From: Gastranaerophilus sp944325835
Lineage (GTDB): Bacteria; Cyanobacteriota; Vampirovibrionia; Gastranaerophilales; Gastranaerophilaceae
DNA length: 64,000 bases
Assembly (NCBI GenBank): GCA_963931575.1
Contig: OZ007029.1
Coordinates: 1,488,001 to 1,552,000, forward strand
Reading direction: 5' to 3'
Position numbers and translations under genes: made by a program. This document shows positions 1 through 7,815 of this stretch, in pieces. How positions within the stretch are numbered: the first letter of the stretch is position 1; the number at the start of each line of letters is the position of its first letter. Below the pieces are notes generated by a model. It was given only the letters and a program-made list of their open reading frames with translations, made no database searches and had not been told where the DNA came from.

Positions 1-1
1 A

Positions 2-412
2 GAAGAAGGCATCGTATTTAAATTCCTGCTTGCGCCGAAAGAAATTCTCGGTCAGGACGGATATGTTAAAGGCGTTGAACTTGAAGTTATGGAACTCGGC
101 GAACCGGATGAAAGCGGCAGACGTTCTCCTGTTCCGACAGGGAAAACGGAAACTCTCGACCTTGATACCGTAATTGTGGCACTCGGTACCGGCCCGAACC
201 CGATTATACAAAAATCCGCAGAAGCAGAAGGACTGGCTATTATTACAGACAGAAAAGGCTACATTACCGTTGACCCTGAAACTCGTGCAACCTCTCTGGA
301 TCACGTTTATGCAGGCGGTGACGTTGCTCCGGTTGGCGCTTCCAATGCGATTAACGCTATGGGAGCCGGCAAAAAAGCTGCAAAAGCTATCAATGAATTA
401 TTAAGCAAATGA
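2..412 (+). CDS. Glutamate synthase small subunit-type FAD/NAD(P) oxidoreductase, C-terminal part
   Basis: The reading frame is open from the window edge, so only the last ~136 residues are present. It shows the end of a pyridine-nucleotide-disulphide oxidoreductase of the GltD/GltA/NfnB type: VIVALGTGPNP in the NAD(P)-binding fold, then a conserved VYAGGDV segment and NAINAMGAGKKAAKAI at the C-terminus. Family members pass electrons between NAD(P)H, FAD and a partner subunit, either for glutamate synthesis or as the NfnB half of an electron-bifurcating transhydrogenase. The fragment cannot decide between these; the upstream neighbour would. Its stop overlaps the ATG of the next gene by four bases, suggesting co-transcription. 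Confidence 0.85.
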   Translation, partial: EEGIVFKFLLAPKEILGQDGYVKGVELEVMELGEPDESGRRSPVPTGKTETLDLDTVIVALGTGPNPIIQKSAEAEGLAIITDRKGYITVDPETRATSLDHVYAGGDVAPVGASNAINAMGAGKKAAKAINELLSK

Positions 413-1257
413 TAAACAACAAAAAAATCATAATTTATATTTTACAAATTCTCTTGGGATTGTTACTGATACAGTCCCAAGGTTTTTGTATTGAACTTGA
501 TACTTCTGTAGATGCTGAAATAAACAAAGCTTATAATGCGGACAGGCTGGAAGAAACACTCCCGAAACTTCCGCAGGGACTGGAACCAAACACCGGTACA
601 ACCACAGCAACAACACAAAATCCCGCACCCGTCCAAACTGCGAAACCGGCTCCAACGTATAAAAGAGATGAATTTACATCAATAAAAATTCGCCGCGGTA
701 CAAAATTCCGCACCATATCCAAAAACTGGGCGTCTGACAGCGCAAACGCCGGAAACAGAATTGGTTTTACCACAACAAAACCCGTCACAAAGCGCTACAT
801 CACAATTCCCGCAGGTTCAACTCTCTACGGACGGATTACAGATGCCCACCAGCCGCAATATTCCGGCAACGGCGGACTCGTAAAAATTGAAATCGAAAGC
901 ATTGTTATTAATGGCGCGAATAAATACACGGAAGGAAAAATTACAAAAGCTAACGGCAAGAAAATTTTCTTTAACAACATCAAAGGTAAACGTACGTACA
1001 TCGTCAGTATCGGAAGAAACATTCAAAAGAGCCACAGATTTTTCAGAAAAGCAATGAAAAAAACATCCGAATTCGCAAACGACGGTCTGACAGTAATCCT
1101 ATCACCATTCACGTTTATCGGCGGAACCGTCGGTTATCTCGGCGGAATAGTTCTATCTCCGCTCACCGCACTCGCTGCTAAAGGCGGCAGAATATCACTT
1201 CCGCCAAATACAATGTACGAAATCAAACTTACTGAAGATTTATATATATATGACTAA
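409..1257 (+). CDS. Secreted/envelope protein of unknown function
   Basis: 282 residues. The N-terminus (MINNKKIIIYILQILLGLLL) is a signal peptide or membrane anchor. It is followed by a low-complexity Thr/Pro/Ala linker (about residues 60-85), typical of an exported periplasmic or envelope protein, and then a mixed region. A hydrophobic Gly-rich stretch (about 225-260, LSPFTFIGGTVGYLGGIVLS) could be a second membrane segment. I do not recognise the family. The start overlaps the upstream oxidoreductase stop as ATGA, so the gene is probably the second gene of an operon, and the next gene follows 15 bases later with a good ribosome binding site. Confidence 0.7.
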   Translation: MINNKKIIIYILQILLGLLLIQSQGFCIELDTSVDAEINKAYNADRLEETLPKLPQGLEPNTGTTTATTQNPAPVQTAKPAPTYKRDEFTSIKIRRGTKFRTISKNWASDSANAGNRIGFTTTKPVTKRYITIPAGSTLYGRITDAHQPQYSGNGGLVKIEIESIVINGANKYTEGKITKANGKKIFFNNIKGKRTYIVSIGRNIQKSHRFFRKAMKKTSEFANDGLTVILSPFTFIGGTVGYLGGIVLSPLTALAAKGGRISLPPNTMYEIKLTEDLYIYD

Positions 1258-1272
1258 AAAAGGAATAAACTT

Positions 1273-1719
1273 ATGATATCTATAAAAATTACACCTCCTG
1301 CGGATATAAAAGTTCCGCAGCCTAATATATATGATGCATACAATCATTTTATGCAGGGAGAAACAGCTATAGGCAGGGCAACACTGGCTGCATATTATAG
1401 AAACGGGATTGACAATCCGCGTGCAACACTTTATGAAGCCGCAATAGAACGCAAAAATATAAACCAGATTGCCCAACTTAATATGATGATCCTACCGGAT
1501 ACATACAAGTCAAATTTAAAACAAAATCACTATGCTGCAATGAAAGAAATAAATTTCCCGCAGCATCCTATGGTTCTCAACGCAAAGAAAGCTCTAAACG
1601 AAAATTTCGACCGTCTGTATCCTTCAAAAAAATCTAAAAAATTTACTAAATTTGTCATCGGAAAAACAATACTGCCGGCATTAAATAAATTCAGATGCCT
1701 GCTCGGACTGGTTAAATAA
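1273..1719 (+). CDS. Conserved-looking hypothetical protein, 148 aa
   Basis: 148 residues, no signal peptide or membrane segment. It starts 15 bases after the preceding stop, behind an AAAAAGGAAT ribosome binding site, so it is probably co-transcribed with the two genes before it. The N-terminal half is rich in Ala/Asn/Tyr (YNHFMQGETAIGRATLAAYY) and the C-terminus is basic. I do not recognise a family. The gene ends at a strong bidirectional terminator shared with the convergent rplR. Confidence 0.6.
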   Translation: MISIKITPPADIKVPQPNIYDAYNHFMQGETAIGRATLAAYYRNGIDNPRATLYEAAIERKNINQIAQLNMMILPDTYKSNLKQNHYAAMKEINFPQHPMVLNAKKALNENFDRLYPSKKSKKFTKFVIGKTILPALNKFRCLLGLVK

Positions 1720-1724
1720 ATTCA

Positions 1725-1762
1725 AAAAAAAAGACGGACTTTTTATTAAGTCCGTCTTTTTT
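1725..1762. terminator. Bidirectional Rho-independent terminator
   Basis: AAAGACGGACTT and AAGTCCGTCTTT form a perfect stem with A-rich and T-rich flanks on both sides. It lies between the convergent 148-aa gene and rplR, so it can end transcripts in both directions. It marks the end of the ribosomal cluster: rpsE, which usually follows rplR, is not here. Confidence 0.9.
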
Positions 1763-1776
1763 CGTTTAGTTCCAAA

Positions 1777-2145
1777 CTAGAAGCAAAGTCCGGCTTCTCT
1801 TGCTGCATCTGCCAGAGCCGCTACACGACCGTGGTACAAGAAACCGCCTCTATCAAAGACAACACATTCAATGCCGGCTTTTTTAGCTTTCTTAGCAATT
1901 GCTTCGCCAACTACTTTCGCCGCATCAATGTTGCCGCCGTTAGGCAATTTTTCTTTCAAATCTTTGTCATTTGAAGATGCTGATGCCAGTGTTACATGGT
2001 TTTCATCATCAATCAATTGAGCATAGATGTGTTTTGTGCTTCTGTATACTGCTAATCTCGGAAATTCTGCGGTTCCGGAGATTTTATTTCTGATTGTTCT
2101 GTGTCTTTTTTGAACTTTTGCTTTTCTGTTTTCTTGTTTAATCAT
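1777..2145 (-). CDS. rplR: 50S ribosomal protein L18
   Basis: 122 residues, the usual bacterial L18 length, with a basic N-terminus (RKAKVQKRHRTIRNKI), FPRLAVYRSTKHIYAQLIDD in the middle and VVFDRGGFLYHGRVAALADAAR near the end. L18 binds 5S rRNA with L5 in the central protuberance. The start has an AAGAAGGAAAA ribosome binding site. It is the last ribosomal gene of the cluster in this window; in most bacteria rpsE, rpmD, rplO and secY follow, but here a terminator does. A 235-base repeat-containing spacer separates it from rplF. Confidence 0.97.
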   Translation of the reverse strand: MIKQENRKAKVQKRHRTIRNKISGTAEFPRLAVYRSTKHIYAQLIDDENHVTLASASSNDKDLKEKLPNGGNIDAAKVVGEAIAKKAKKAGIECVVFDRGGFLYHGRVAALADAAREAGLCF

Positions 2146-2227
2146 TTTTCCTTCTTTCTGCCCAGACCTTCTTTAAGCAAGCTGACTCAAAGGGTCTATA
2201 CGGGCTGCTTTATTTTACAATATATTT

Positions 2228-2360
2228 CCGCCTGTCAAATTTTCCTAAAAGCGTTGCTTTTGTAAAATTTGTCCGCTCGCTTCACTAAAGTTTCCGCTCG
2301 CAACGGCGGCTATCAATTGCTTCGTGCCCTGCTCCCCGTGCTCTCGCACGGTGACACCGG
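2228..2360 (+). repeat. Dispersed repeat family A, copy 1 (rplR-rplF spacer)
   Basis: The copy begins CCGCCTGTCAAATTTT and contains an imperfect inverted repeat at 2236-2271, with arms CAAATTTT..TAAAAGC and GCTTTT..AAAATTTG. It continues through AACGGCGGC to CCCTGCTCCCCGTG..CACGGTGACACCGG. The same ordered blocks occur at 13846-13981 and, on the other strand, at 35756-35856. GC content is higher than in the flanking spacer. It encodes nothing obvious and looks like a small non-autonomous palindromic element. Confidence 0.75.
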
Positions 2361-2380
2361 CACTCCGCCTGGCTTACGCA

Positions 2381-2920
2381 CTATTTCTTACCAGCTTTAC
2401 CGGCTTTACGTCTGATGTATTCGCCTTCGTATTTAACGCCTTTTCCTTTGTAAACTTCAGGCGGACGTTTTCCGCGAATTTCAGCAGCTACATCACCGAC
2501 TAACTGTTTGTTTGAACCTTTTACAGAAATTTTTGTGTTTGCTTCAACAGCAATAGTAATTCCTGCAGGAGGAACAACTATAACAGGGTGTGAGTAACCT
2601 AAAGCCATGTTTAAGTTAGAACCTTCCATGTTAGCACGGTAGCCAACACCAACGATTTCAAGTTTCTTTTCAAAACCAACGCTTACGCCTTTAATTGCAT
2701 TTGCGATTAAGGTTCTTGACAAACCGTGTAAAGAGCGTGCTTCGCGCGAATCATCCACTCTTGTAACGATTACATGGTTATCTTCAACTTTAACATTGAT
2801 TTCAGGACGTACTGTAACTGATTCAGTACCTTTTGGGCCTTTTGCAGTAACTGTATGGCCTTCAACTTTTACTTCCACACCTGATGGAATTTCGATAGGT
2901 AATTTACCAATACGTGACAT
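2381..2920 (-). CDS. rplF: 50S ribosomal protein L6
   Basis: 179 residues, standard L6 length. It starts MSRIGKLPIEIPSGV and contains the L6 signature RKAGKAGKK end and GKRPPEVYKGKGVKYEGEYI, which contacts 23S rRNA near the sarcin-ricin loop. The ATG is preceded by AAAGGAGAAAATT. It lies downstream of rpsH, separated by a repeat-bearing spacer instead of the usual few bases. Confidence 0.98.
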   Translation of the reverse strand: MSRIGKLPIEIPSGVEVKVEGHTVTAKGPKGTESVTVRPEINVKVEDNHVIVTRVDDSREARSLHGLSRTLIANAIKGVSVGFEKKLEIVGVGYRANMEGSNLNMALGYSHPVIVVPPAGITIAVEANTKISVKGSNKQLVGDVAAEIRGKRPPEVYKGKGVKYEGEYIRRKAGKAGKK

Positions 2921-2994
2921 AATTTTCTCCTTTTGGTATAACTTCTTCTACGATACAGGCTTTTCTACCAATTACACCTGTATTAAAACTTATT

Positions 2995-3075
2995 TGTCAT
3001 CCCGAACTCGTTTCGGGATCTGTCCAACGATAAAACTTAACACCGGATAGATGCTGAAACAAGTTCAGCATGACA
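2995..3075 (+). repeat. Dispersed repeat family C, copy 1 (rplF-rpsH spacer)
   Basis: It runs from TGTCATCCCGAACTCG to AACAAGTTCAGCATGACA, so the ends are inverted TGTCA/TGACA. Each end carries its own hairpin (CCCGAACTCGTTTCGGG; GCTGAAACAAGTTCAGC). The same plan occurs at 15538, 24601, 39291 and 39410. Such GTCAT...ATGAC repeats are widespread in bacterial intergenic DNA. When translated they give HSELVSES-type peptides. Confidence 0.85.
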
Positions 3076-3100
3076 GAAAAATTACGATGCTTAGCTTATA

Positions 3101-3496
3101 CTAATATACATAGCACAGAACTTCGCCGCCGATATTTTCTTTGCGGGCTTTTCTGTCAGTCATCAAGCCTTTGCTTGTTGAAATAATTGCAACACCCAAA
3201 CCGCCCAATACTTGAGGGATATTTTGAGCTTTGCTGTAGCTTCTAAGACCCGGTTTTGAAACTCTTTGCAATTTTGAGATAACCGGTTTGTTTTTAGCAT
3301 CGTATTTCAAAGTGATTGTTAAAACTTTGAATTTACCTTCTTCCGCAACTGCGTAATCAGTAATAAAACCTTCTGATTTCAACAATTTAGCCAATTCAAC
3401 TTTTAATTTTGAAGAAGGCATTTTAACTTCTGCAAGAGAAACCATACTAGCGTTTCTGATTCTTGTTAGCATATCTGCTATTGGATCTGTATTCAT
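3101..3496 (-). CDS. rpsH: 30S ribosomal protein S8
   Basis: 131 residues. MNTDPIADMLTRIRNASM at the start and VSTSKG-like IISTSKGLMTDRKARKENIGGEVLCYVY at the end are typical of S8, which binds the central domain of 16S rRNA and often autoregulates its operon. The start has a TAAGGAATAAAAA ribosome binding site. In the usual spc order rpsN immediately precedes rpsH; here about 3 kb of unrelated genes lies between them, so rpsH-rplF-rplR probably has its own promoter. Confidence 0.98.
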   Translation of the reverse strand: MNTDPIADMLTRIRNASMVSLAEVKMPSSKLKVELAKLLKSEGFITDYAVAEEGKFKVLTITLKYDAKNKPVISKLQRVSKPGLRSYSKAQNIPQVLGGLGVAIISTSKGLMTDRKARKENIGGEVLCYVY

Positions 3497-3676
3497 TTTT
3501 TATTCCTTATATTAGGACTTACACGGCAATCCGTGCAGTTTCCGAGTACCCGTCACTTGCTGAATTAATTGTTGCTGTATTACAAAATCAAAATATTGTA
3601 CCCAGCGTCTTTCAGTAGTCTGACAGGATTAAAATACCACCAAAACAATAAGAAATCAAGTTTTTGGTAACAAATT

Positions 3677-3706
3677 GTTGCGGGCCGGCGAATGCCGGCC
3701 CGCAAC
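3677..3706 (-). terminator. Strong GC-rich hairpin after the 220-aa gene
   Basis: A perfect 13-bp stem, GTTGCGGGCCGGC / GCCGGCCCGCAAC, with a GAAT loop, lies just 3' of the 3713-4375 gene on the minus strand. The T-run after it is weak. It probably insulates rpsH from the inserted block. Confidence 0.7.
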
Positions 3707-3712
3707 ACAAAA

Positions 3713-4375
3713 TTAACCTTTACCGATTTCTTTAAAATCAGGGGCATAATTTTCCCGTAATAGTTCTAATTCTGCCTCAGTATGTGAAACCCTACGGCCT
3801 TCAAGTTCTGATGCTATAGGATTTTTGGCATCCCCGAAAGAGCCTTGCATTCCAAACATATCTGTGGCTCTGGCAATCCCGTCGGCAAAACTTTCTACTC
3901 TGGTCGGTGCATAAAACCCTATTCCGTTGAGCAGTTTTCGTACCGCCTTTTTGGATAATGGTTTCCCGCCAGTGTTTTCAATTTGATTATTCAATTCTTC
4001 CATAAAAGCCTTTTGTTGTCTTTGACTCAGCTTAAAATCCTCCCCACCATGCATCTTGGCTAGCTCAACAATATTATCTATACCTAAATTCTTTGACTCA
4101 AGTATCAATGCCGCATTAGTACCAATACTCATCCTGTCACCATTTTTATAGGCACTAACATTATCTTCAACTGTATTTTGACGGGCAATTGCCACATCAA
4201 ATCCGTTTTTGCGAATTCGTGCCTTGATTGCACGCGCCTCACTTTTTGAAACCCTGCCCTCGGAAATAGCCTTTTGCAGCTCATCATCAACAGCCTTTTT
4301 TACATCACGTTTACTCGTGCCCTCTGCTGCAAACAAAACTTCCGCCATTACTTTAGAATTTACACCCTGCACCAT
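3713..4375 (-). CDS. Hypothetical protein inside the ribosomal cluster, 220 aa
   Basis: 220 residues, soluble, highly charged and helical, without signal or membrane segments. The N-terminal part (TSKRDVKKAVDDELQKAISEGRVSKSEARAIKARIRKNGF) reads like helical hairpins; the C-terminal third contains SFADGIARATDMFGMQGSFGD. The ATG follows an AAAGGAG ribosome binding site. I do not recognise the family. It is divergent from the XRE gene at 4574 across a 198-base AT-rich spacer, so the XRE protein could control it. It is part of the block that separates rpsH from rpsN. Confidence 0.65.
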   Translation of the reverse strand: MVQGVNSKVMAEVLFAAEGTSKRDVKKAVDDELQKAISEGRVSKSEARAIKARIRKNGFDVAIARQNTVEDNVSAYKNGDRMSIGTNAALILESKNLGIDNIVELAKMHGGEDFKLSQRQQKAFMEELNNQIENTGGKPLSKKAVRKLLNGIGFYAPTRVESFADGIARATDMFGMQGSFGDAKNPIASELEGRRVSHTEAELELLRENYAPDFKEIGKG

Positions 4376-4573
4376 AATTCAAACTCCTTTCGTGTTTAAT
4401 CTGTACTCCTATATAAACAAAATTTCTACTTCTAAATTGCGCCAATTTTACAATTTATAATTGTAATTATTCAAGATATAGTATTTAAGCTACATTCCAG
4501 CTTCACAAAACTTCATATAAAATACTTTTAGATACATATTAAAGGATGATTTACGAACCAAAAGGTATAAAAA

Positions 4574-4900
4574 GTGGGTATAAAGGAAGAATTTGGAGAA
4601 AAAATTAAACGAATGCGACAAAACCGCGGACTTACTCAGGAACAACTGGCTGAAGCCGTAGATATTTCACAACGCGCACTGAGCGCAATTGAACGCGGAG
4701 AGAACTTTGTAACCTCCGAAACCATTGATAAACTTCTCAAAATCTTAAACACTACCAGCGAGGAACTCTTTGCGCTTAATCATCTTAAATCGCAAGAAGA
4801 GCTTCTTGAAGAAATAAACAAAAATATAACAAAAATCGCTCAAAATCCGCAAAAATTAGAAATTGTCTACAATATAACCAGAAGCTTGCTAAAAGAATAA
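4574..4900 (+). CDS. XRE-family transcriptional regulator, 108 aa
   Basis: Residues 6-65 form a classic HTH_3/XRE domain (KIKRMRQNRGLTQEQLAEAV, then DISQRALSAIERGENF); a short charged helical tail follows. Such proteins bind short palindromes as dimers. I chose the GTG start at 4574, which sits 8 bases after AAAGG; no in-frame ATG gives a complete domain. It is the only plus-strand gene between rpsJ and rplR. It is divergent from the 220-aa gene and convergent, by two bases, with the 337-aa gene. The target is unknown. Confidence 0.85.
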   Translation: MGIKEEFGEKIKRMRQNRGLTQEQLAEAVDISQRALSAIERGENFVTSETIDKLLKILNTTSEELFALNHLKSQEELLEEINKNITKIAQNPQKLEIVYNITRSLLKE

Positions 4901-4902
4901 CT

Positions 4903-5916
4903 TTAAGCTTTATCCCGGTGATTTCGGTAACCAATTCCCGCGCGATAACCGGAAACCGTATATAAAATCGGCAGCGCAGGCTCAATCCATTTCAATCCCG
5001 AAAGCAGCGAAACCGTCGCAATATCATCCGTATGAAGCCCGATATCAATAAGCTCCGGCGTCCTTTCATCATGATGCTTGTGTTTTTTCCCTTTAGGATA
5101 ACGCTCGTTGCATAAAACAGGATTAATAAACCTATCGCCAATATAATTTGCAATCTTGCTGCCGCCAATTACGCCGGTCAAAATAATTCCGCCAATCATT
5201 CCCAGCCCGCGCGCCATTCGTGATTGAATATTGTTTTTCTCTAAAATCCCAAGAGCAGCACCGGCGCCGACATTACACAGAAAAATATTCGCAAGATACT
5301 GATAAGAACCCTCTTTTATTTTATCAGGAAGGCGTTTTTGCCAGTTTTCACCCGTCACTTTATCCGCAGCGATTCCGCCGAGCACACCGCCAAGAACCGG
5401 TATTGCCCCGACAATCGAAAGCCAGCCTATTTCAGAAAAAATATCTTTTGAGCTGACATTCTCCGGCGGCGGTATAAGTTTATCCAAAAACTCCTTAGAA
5501 TCTTTACCTTTCAACTCTCCCGTTAACGTCAAAATTTCCTTGGGCGCCAAAACTTTACTCTTTGCCTTTTGCAAAATGCTGCCGACTTCATTTCCTGTCT
5601 GGTTTTTACGAACAAATTCATCTATAAGTTTTGTATTCTCCCTCACCAGCTCCTTAAATGGAGTAACCGCTTTTTTGCCGGTAATGGCAGTTGCAATCCG
5701 CGGCGCCGCAAGCGCAGAGGCAATCGTCGCACCCAAAATCAAGCCGTTTCTGATAAAAGCCTTTTTTTTCTTTTCAGACGTCGGGGCCTGCACGGTTTTA
5801 TCAAGTGTATACACCGCGGCACATGCAGATAGCCCTATCGGAACGGCTTTTCTTAACTTTTCTACTAATATCGGCTGGTCTAAATACTTTCCTACAATCT
5901 TCAAAGAAGAGCTCAT
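4903..5916 (-). CDS. Membrane protein of unknown function, co-operonic with the DtxR-like regulator
   Basis: 337 residues with hydrophobic, Gly/Ala-rich segments at about 25-40, 57-80, 175-195, 220-240 and 245-265, plus a His-rich cytosolic-looking patch KGKKHKHHDERTPEL around 285. The ATG overlaps the stop of the DtxR/MntR-like gene as ATGA, so the two are translationally coupled and presumably share the metal-responsive promoter upstream. I do not recognise a transporter family. The location and the His cluster suggest, but do not show, a role in metal handling. Confidence 0.65.
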   Translation of the reverse strand: MSSSLKIVGKYLDQPILVEKLRKAVPIGLSACAAVYTLDKTVQAPTSEKKKKAFIRNGLILGATIASALAAPRIATAITGKKAVTPFKELVRENTKLIDEFVRKNQTGNEVGSILQKAKSKVLAPKEILTLTGELKGKDSKEFLDKLIPPPENVSSKDIFSEIGWLSIVGAIPVLGGVLGGIAADKVTGENWQKRLPDKIKEGSYQYLANIFLCNVGAGAALGILEKNNIQSRMARGLGMIGGIILTGVIGGSKIANYIGDRFINPVLCNERYPKGKKHKHHDERTPELIDIGLHTDDIATVSLLSGLKWIEPALPILYTVSGYRAGIGYRNHRDKA

Positions 5917-6344
5917 TTATTAATATACTCCAAGTAATACTCCTTAAAATTCTCAACAAGTTTGGGGTTGTCCTGTGCAAATTTCAGATAAGCTTCAACC
6001 CTGTCAAGCAGCTCTGCAGAAATAATATGTTCAATCCTGCAGGCATTTTCCTCCGCATCGGAAGGGGCAGCCCCGAGAACATTCTCAAAAAAAGAGGATA
6101 GCGAAGAATGGCGGTTAACCACATCCCTCGCTATTTTTACCCCCATGTCAGTAATCGTAATAGTCTGATAACGACCATAATTTATTAACCCCTTATCTGA
6201 TAGCCTGTTCAAAGCCTCTGTCACAGACGCTCTGCTCACGTTCAACTTGCGTGCAATATCAACAGCTTTCACCGATTCGTCACGTTTTATCGAATTATAA
6301 ATAACTTCTATGTAATCTTCTAAGCTTGCGCTTAATTTTTCCAT
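5913..6344 (-). CDS. DtxR/MntR-family metal-dependent repressor
   Basis: 143 residues. The N-terminal winged HTH (SVKAVDIARKLNVSRASVTE, LSDKGLINY) is followed by a dimerisation/metal domain. Likely ligands are visible: D and E in LEDYIEVIY, the His of NRHSSL, and ENACRIEH with Cys, Glu and His. The Asp resembles MntR, while ACRIEH resembles DtxR/IdeR, so Fe versus Mn is open. It lacks the SH3-like C-terminal domain. I preferred the ATG at 6344, behind GGAGAAAAGTC, over the longer upstream reading. A perfect-looking operator lies about 105 bases upstream, so it probably represses itself and the 337-aa gene. feoAB at 49.5-51.9 kb is another candidate target. Confidence 0.9.
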   Translation of the reverse strand: MEKLSASLEDYIEVIYNSIKRDESVKAVDIARKLNVSRASVTEALNRLSDKGLINYGRYQTITITDMGVKIARDVVNRHSSLSSFFENVLGAAPSDAEENACRIEHIISAELLDRVEAYLKFAQDNPKLVENFKEYYLEYINK

Positions 6345-6448
6345 GACTTTTCTCCGTATTTTGCCCAACTCGCGTTTAACGGGCCCCCGCTCTGCCCGGT
6401 GCGACCTCACGAACCGACACCGGAGTGTGTCCTCAGCCCGTTCATGCT

Positions 6449-6487
6449 GTTAGGCTAACCTTACATTTATTGTAAGGCAAACCTAAC
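6449..6487. promoter_or_regulatory. DtxR/MntR-type operator
   Basis: GTTAGGCTAACCTTAC and GTAAGGCAAACCTAAC form a long interrupted palindrome centred near 6468. Its TTAGG/CCTAA halves match the known DtxR/IdeR/SirR operator style (TTAGGTTAGCCTAA). It lies upstream of the DtxR-like gene and just after the rpsN terminator, as expected for an autoregulated metal-responsive promoter. Confidence 0.8.
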
Positions 6488-6502
6488 TTTTTGTCAAGCA
6501 CT

Positions 6503-6528
6503 AAAAAAGACCGGTACAACCGGTCTTT
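6503..6528 (-). terminator. Rho-independent terminator after rpsN
   Basis: On the minus strand the stem AAAGACCGGT / ACCGGTCTTT, with a three-base loop, is followed by a T-run. It lies directly after rpsN and before the DtxR operator. It should end the S10-to-rpsN transcript, which uncouples rpsH-rplF-rplR from it. Confidence 0.88.
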
Positions 6529-6551
6529 CATGATTAAAATTATTACCCGGA

Positions 6552-6758
6552 TTACCAGCTAGCTTTAGTAACGCCAGGGAGTAAGCCTTGGTGTGCCATT
6601 TTTCTAAGGCAGATTCTGCAAAGACCAAAATCTCTGTGGAACCCGTGCGGACGTCCGCAGATTGAGCATCTGTTGTGAAGTCTTACACGCGGATATTTAC
6701 CTTGAGCAGCAAGGCTTTCTCTTTTTTGTTCTTTTATAATCATCGCTTTTTTAGCCAT
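6552..6758 (-). CDS. rpsN: 30S ribosomal protein S14, zinc type
   Basis: 68 residues. CSIC and CRIC form the CxxC-x12-CxxC zinc ribbon that defines type Z S14; GFHRDFGLCRICLRKMAHQG and the SW C-terminus fit. The start has a GGAGAAATTC ribosome binding site. Placement after rplE is standard, but the gene is followed by a terminator instead of rpsH. Confidence 0.97.
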   Translation of the reverse strand: MAKKAMIIKEQKRESLAAQGKYPRVRLHNRCSICGRPHGFHRDFGLCRICLRKMAHQGLLPGVTKASW

Positions 6759-6815
6759 GAATTTCTCCTTTTTCTTTATTGTTGCGCAAACCTCCGTTTC
6801 GCGGAGGAACCTTGC

Positions 6816-7370
6816 CTACTTAAGACCTTTGAACGGCATTCCTAAGAGTCTTAAGAGTTCTCTTGCTTCATCATCTGTATGAGCTGTTGTGATAATTGAT
6901 ACGTTCATACCTTTTACCAGATCAACTTCTTCATAAGTGATTTCAGGGAAAAGAGCTTGCTCTTTAAGGCCTAAAGTATAGTTTCCACGACCATCGAAAC
7001 TTTTAGCGCTGATACCGCGGAAGTCACGAATACGAGGAAGAACTACGCAGATTAACTTTTGCAAGAAATCATACATTCTTTCACCGCGCAATGTAACCAT
7101 TGCTCCGACCGGCATACCTTCTCTTAATTTATAAGATGCAATTGATTTTTTAGCTTTGGTAATAACAGCTTTTTGACCTGCAATTTTGGTCAACTGAGCT
7201 TCGATTGCTTCTGCAATTTTTGAATTGTGAGAAGCTTCACCAACACCCATGTTCAACACAATTTTGTGAAGTGCAGGGATCTGGTGTTCGTTTTTGTACC
7301 CGAACTTTTCCATCAATGCTTTTTTTACTTCTTCTTGATATTTTGTTTTTAAGCTTTTAGTAACTGTCAT
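6816..7370 (-). CDS. rplE: 50S ribosomal protein L5
   Basis: 184 residues from the ATG at 7370 (MTVTKSLKTKYQEEV), which has AAAGGA ten bases upstream; a 15-residue longer reading starts in the spacer and is unlikely. L5 hallmarks: IPALHKIVLNMGVGEA, ITKAKKSIASYKLREGMPVG and GNYTLGLKEQALFPEI. L5 binds 5S rRNA and the P-site tRNA region with L18. It is in the standard position between rplX and rpsN. Confidence 0.97.
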   Translation of the reverse strand: MTVTKSLKTKYQEEVKKALMEKFGYKNEHQIPALHKIVLNMGVGEASHNSKIAEAIEAQLTKIAGQKAVITKAKKSIASYKLREGMPVGAMVTLRGERMYDFLQKLICVVLPRIRDFRGISAKSFDGRGNYTLGLKEQALFPEITYEEVDLVKGMNVSIITTAHTDDEARELLRLLGMPFKGLK

Positions 7371-7460
7371 TTTTGTTTTTCCTTTAAATTGCAGATGTTT
7401 CATATCTACATACAATATTCTATACCTTAAAACTTGAAAGTAAAGAATTTGTAAGTAATA

Positions 7461-7799
7461 TTAAGCATCCAACTGTTCACCACATTTTTTACAAACACGG
7501 ACTTTTTTACCGTCAACTATGCTGTGTTTGATCCTTGTCGGTTTTTCGCAAGCCGGACATACAACCATAACTTTTGAAGAATCAAGCGGAGCTTCAAGTT
7601 TAATCAACCCGCCCTGAATTCCAGCCATTGGCTGCGGCTTTTGAGCTTTTGTAACCATGTTAGCCCCTTCGACGATAACTTTACCTTCTTTAGGGTTAAC
7701 TTTTTTTACGTTACCGATTTTTCCTTTATCTTTGCCTGCTGTAACGATAACTCTGTCACCGCTTTTTACATGCACGCTTTTTTTAGTCTTATCTGTCAT
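7461..7799 (-). CDS. rplX: 50S ribosomal protein L24
   Basis: 112 residues. A KOW motif (VKSGDRVIVTAGKDKGKIGN, about 11-30) is followed by a C-terminal zinc-ribbon-like VVCPACEKPTR...RVCKKCGEQ. L24 initiates 50S assembly by binding the 5' region of 23S rRNA. Spacing to rplN is 16 bases. Confidence 0.97.
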   Translation of the reverse strand: MTDKTKKSVHVKSGDRVIVTAGKDKGKIGNVKKVNPKEGKVIVEGANMVTKAQKPQPMAGIQGGLIKLEAPLDSSKVMVVCPACEKPTRIKHSIVDGKKVRVCKKCGEQLDA

Positions 7800-7815
7800 T
7801 TTAAGAATCTCCTAA

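Noticed and set aside
1240..1476. Minus-strand open frame opposite the 148-aa gene
   Set aside because: Shadow of the plus-strand gene, no ribosome binding site.
7371..7415. Longer L5 start
   Set aside because: The extra 15 residues are not L5-like and lack a ribosome binding site; ATG 7370 fits family length.
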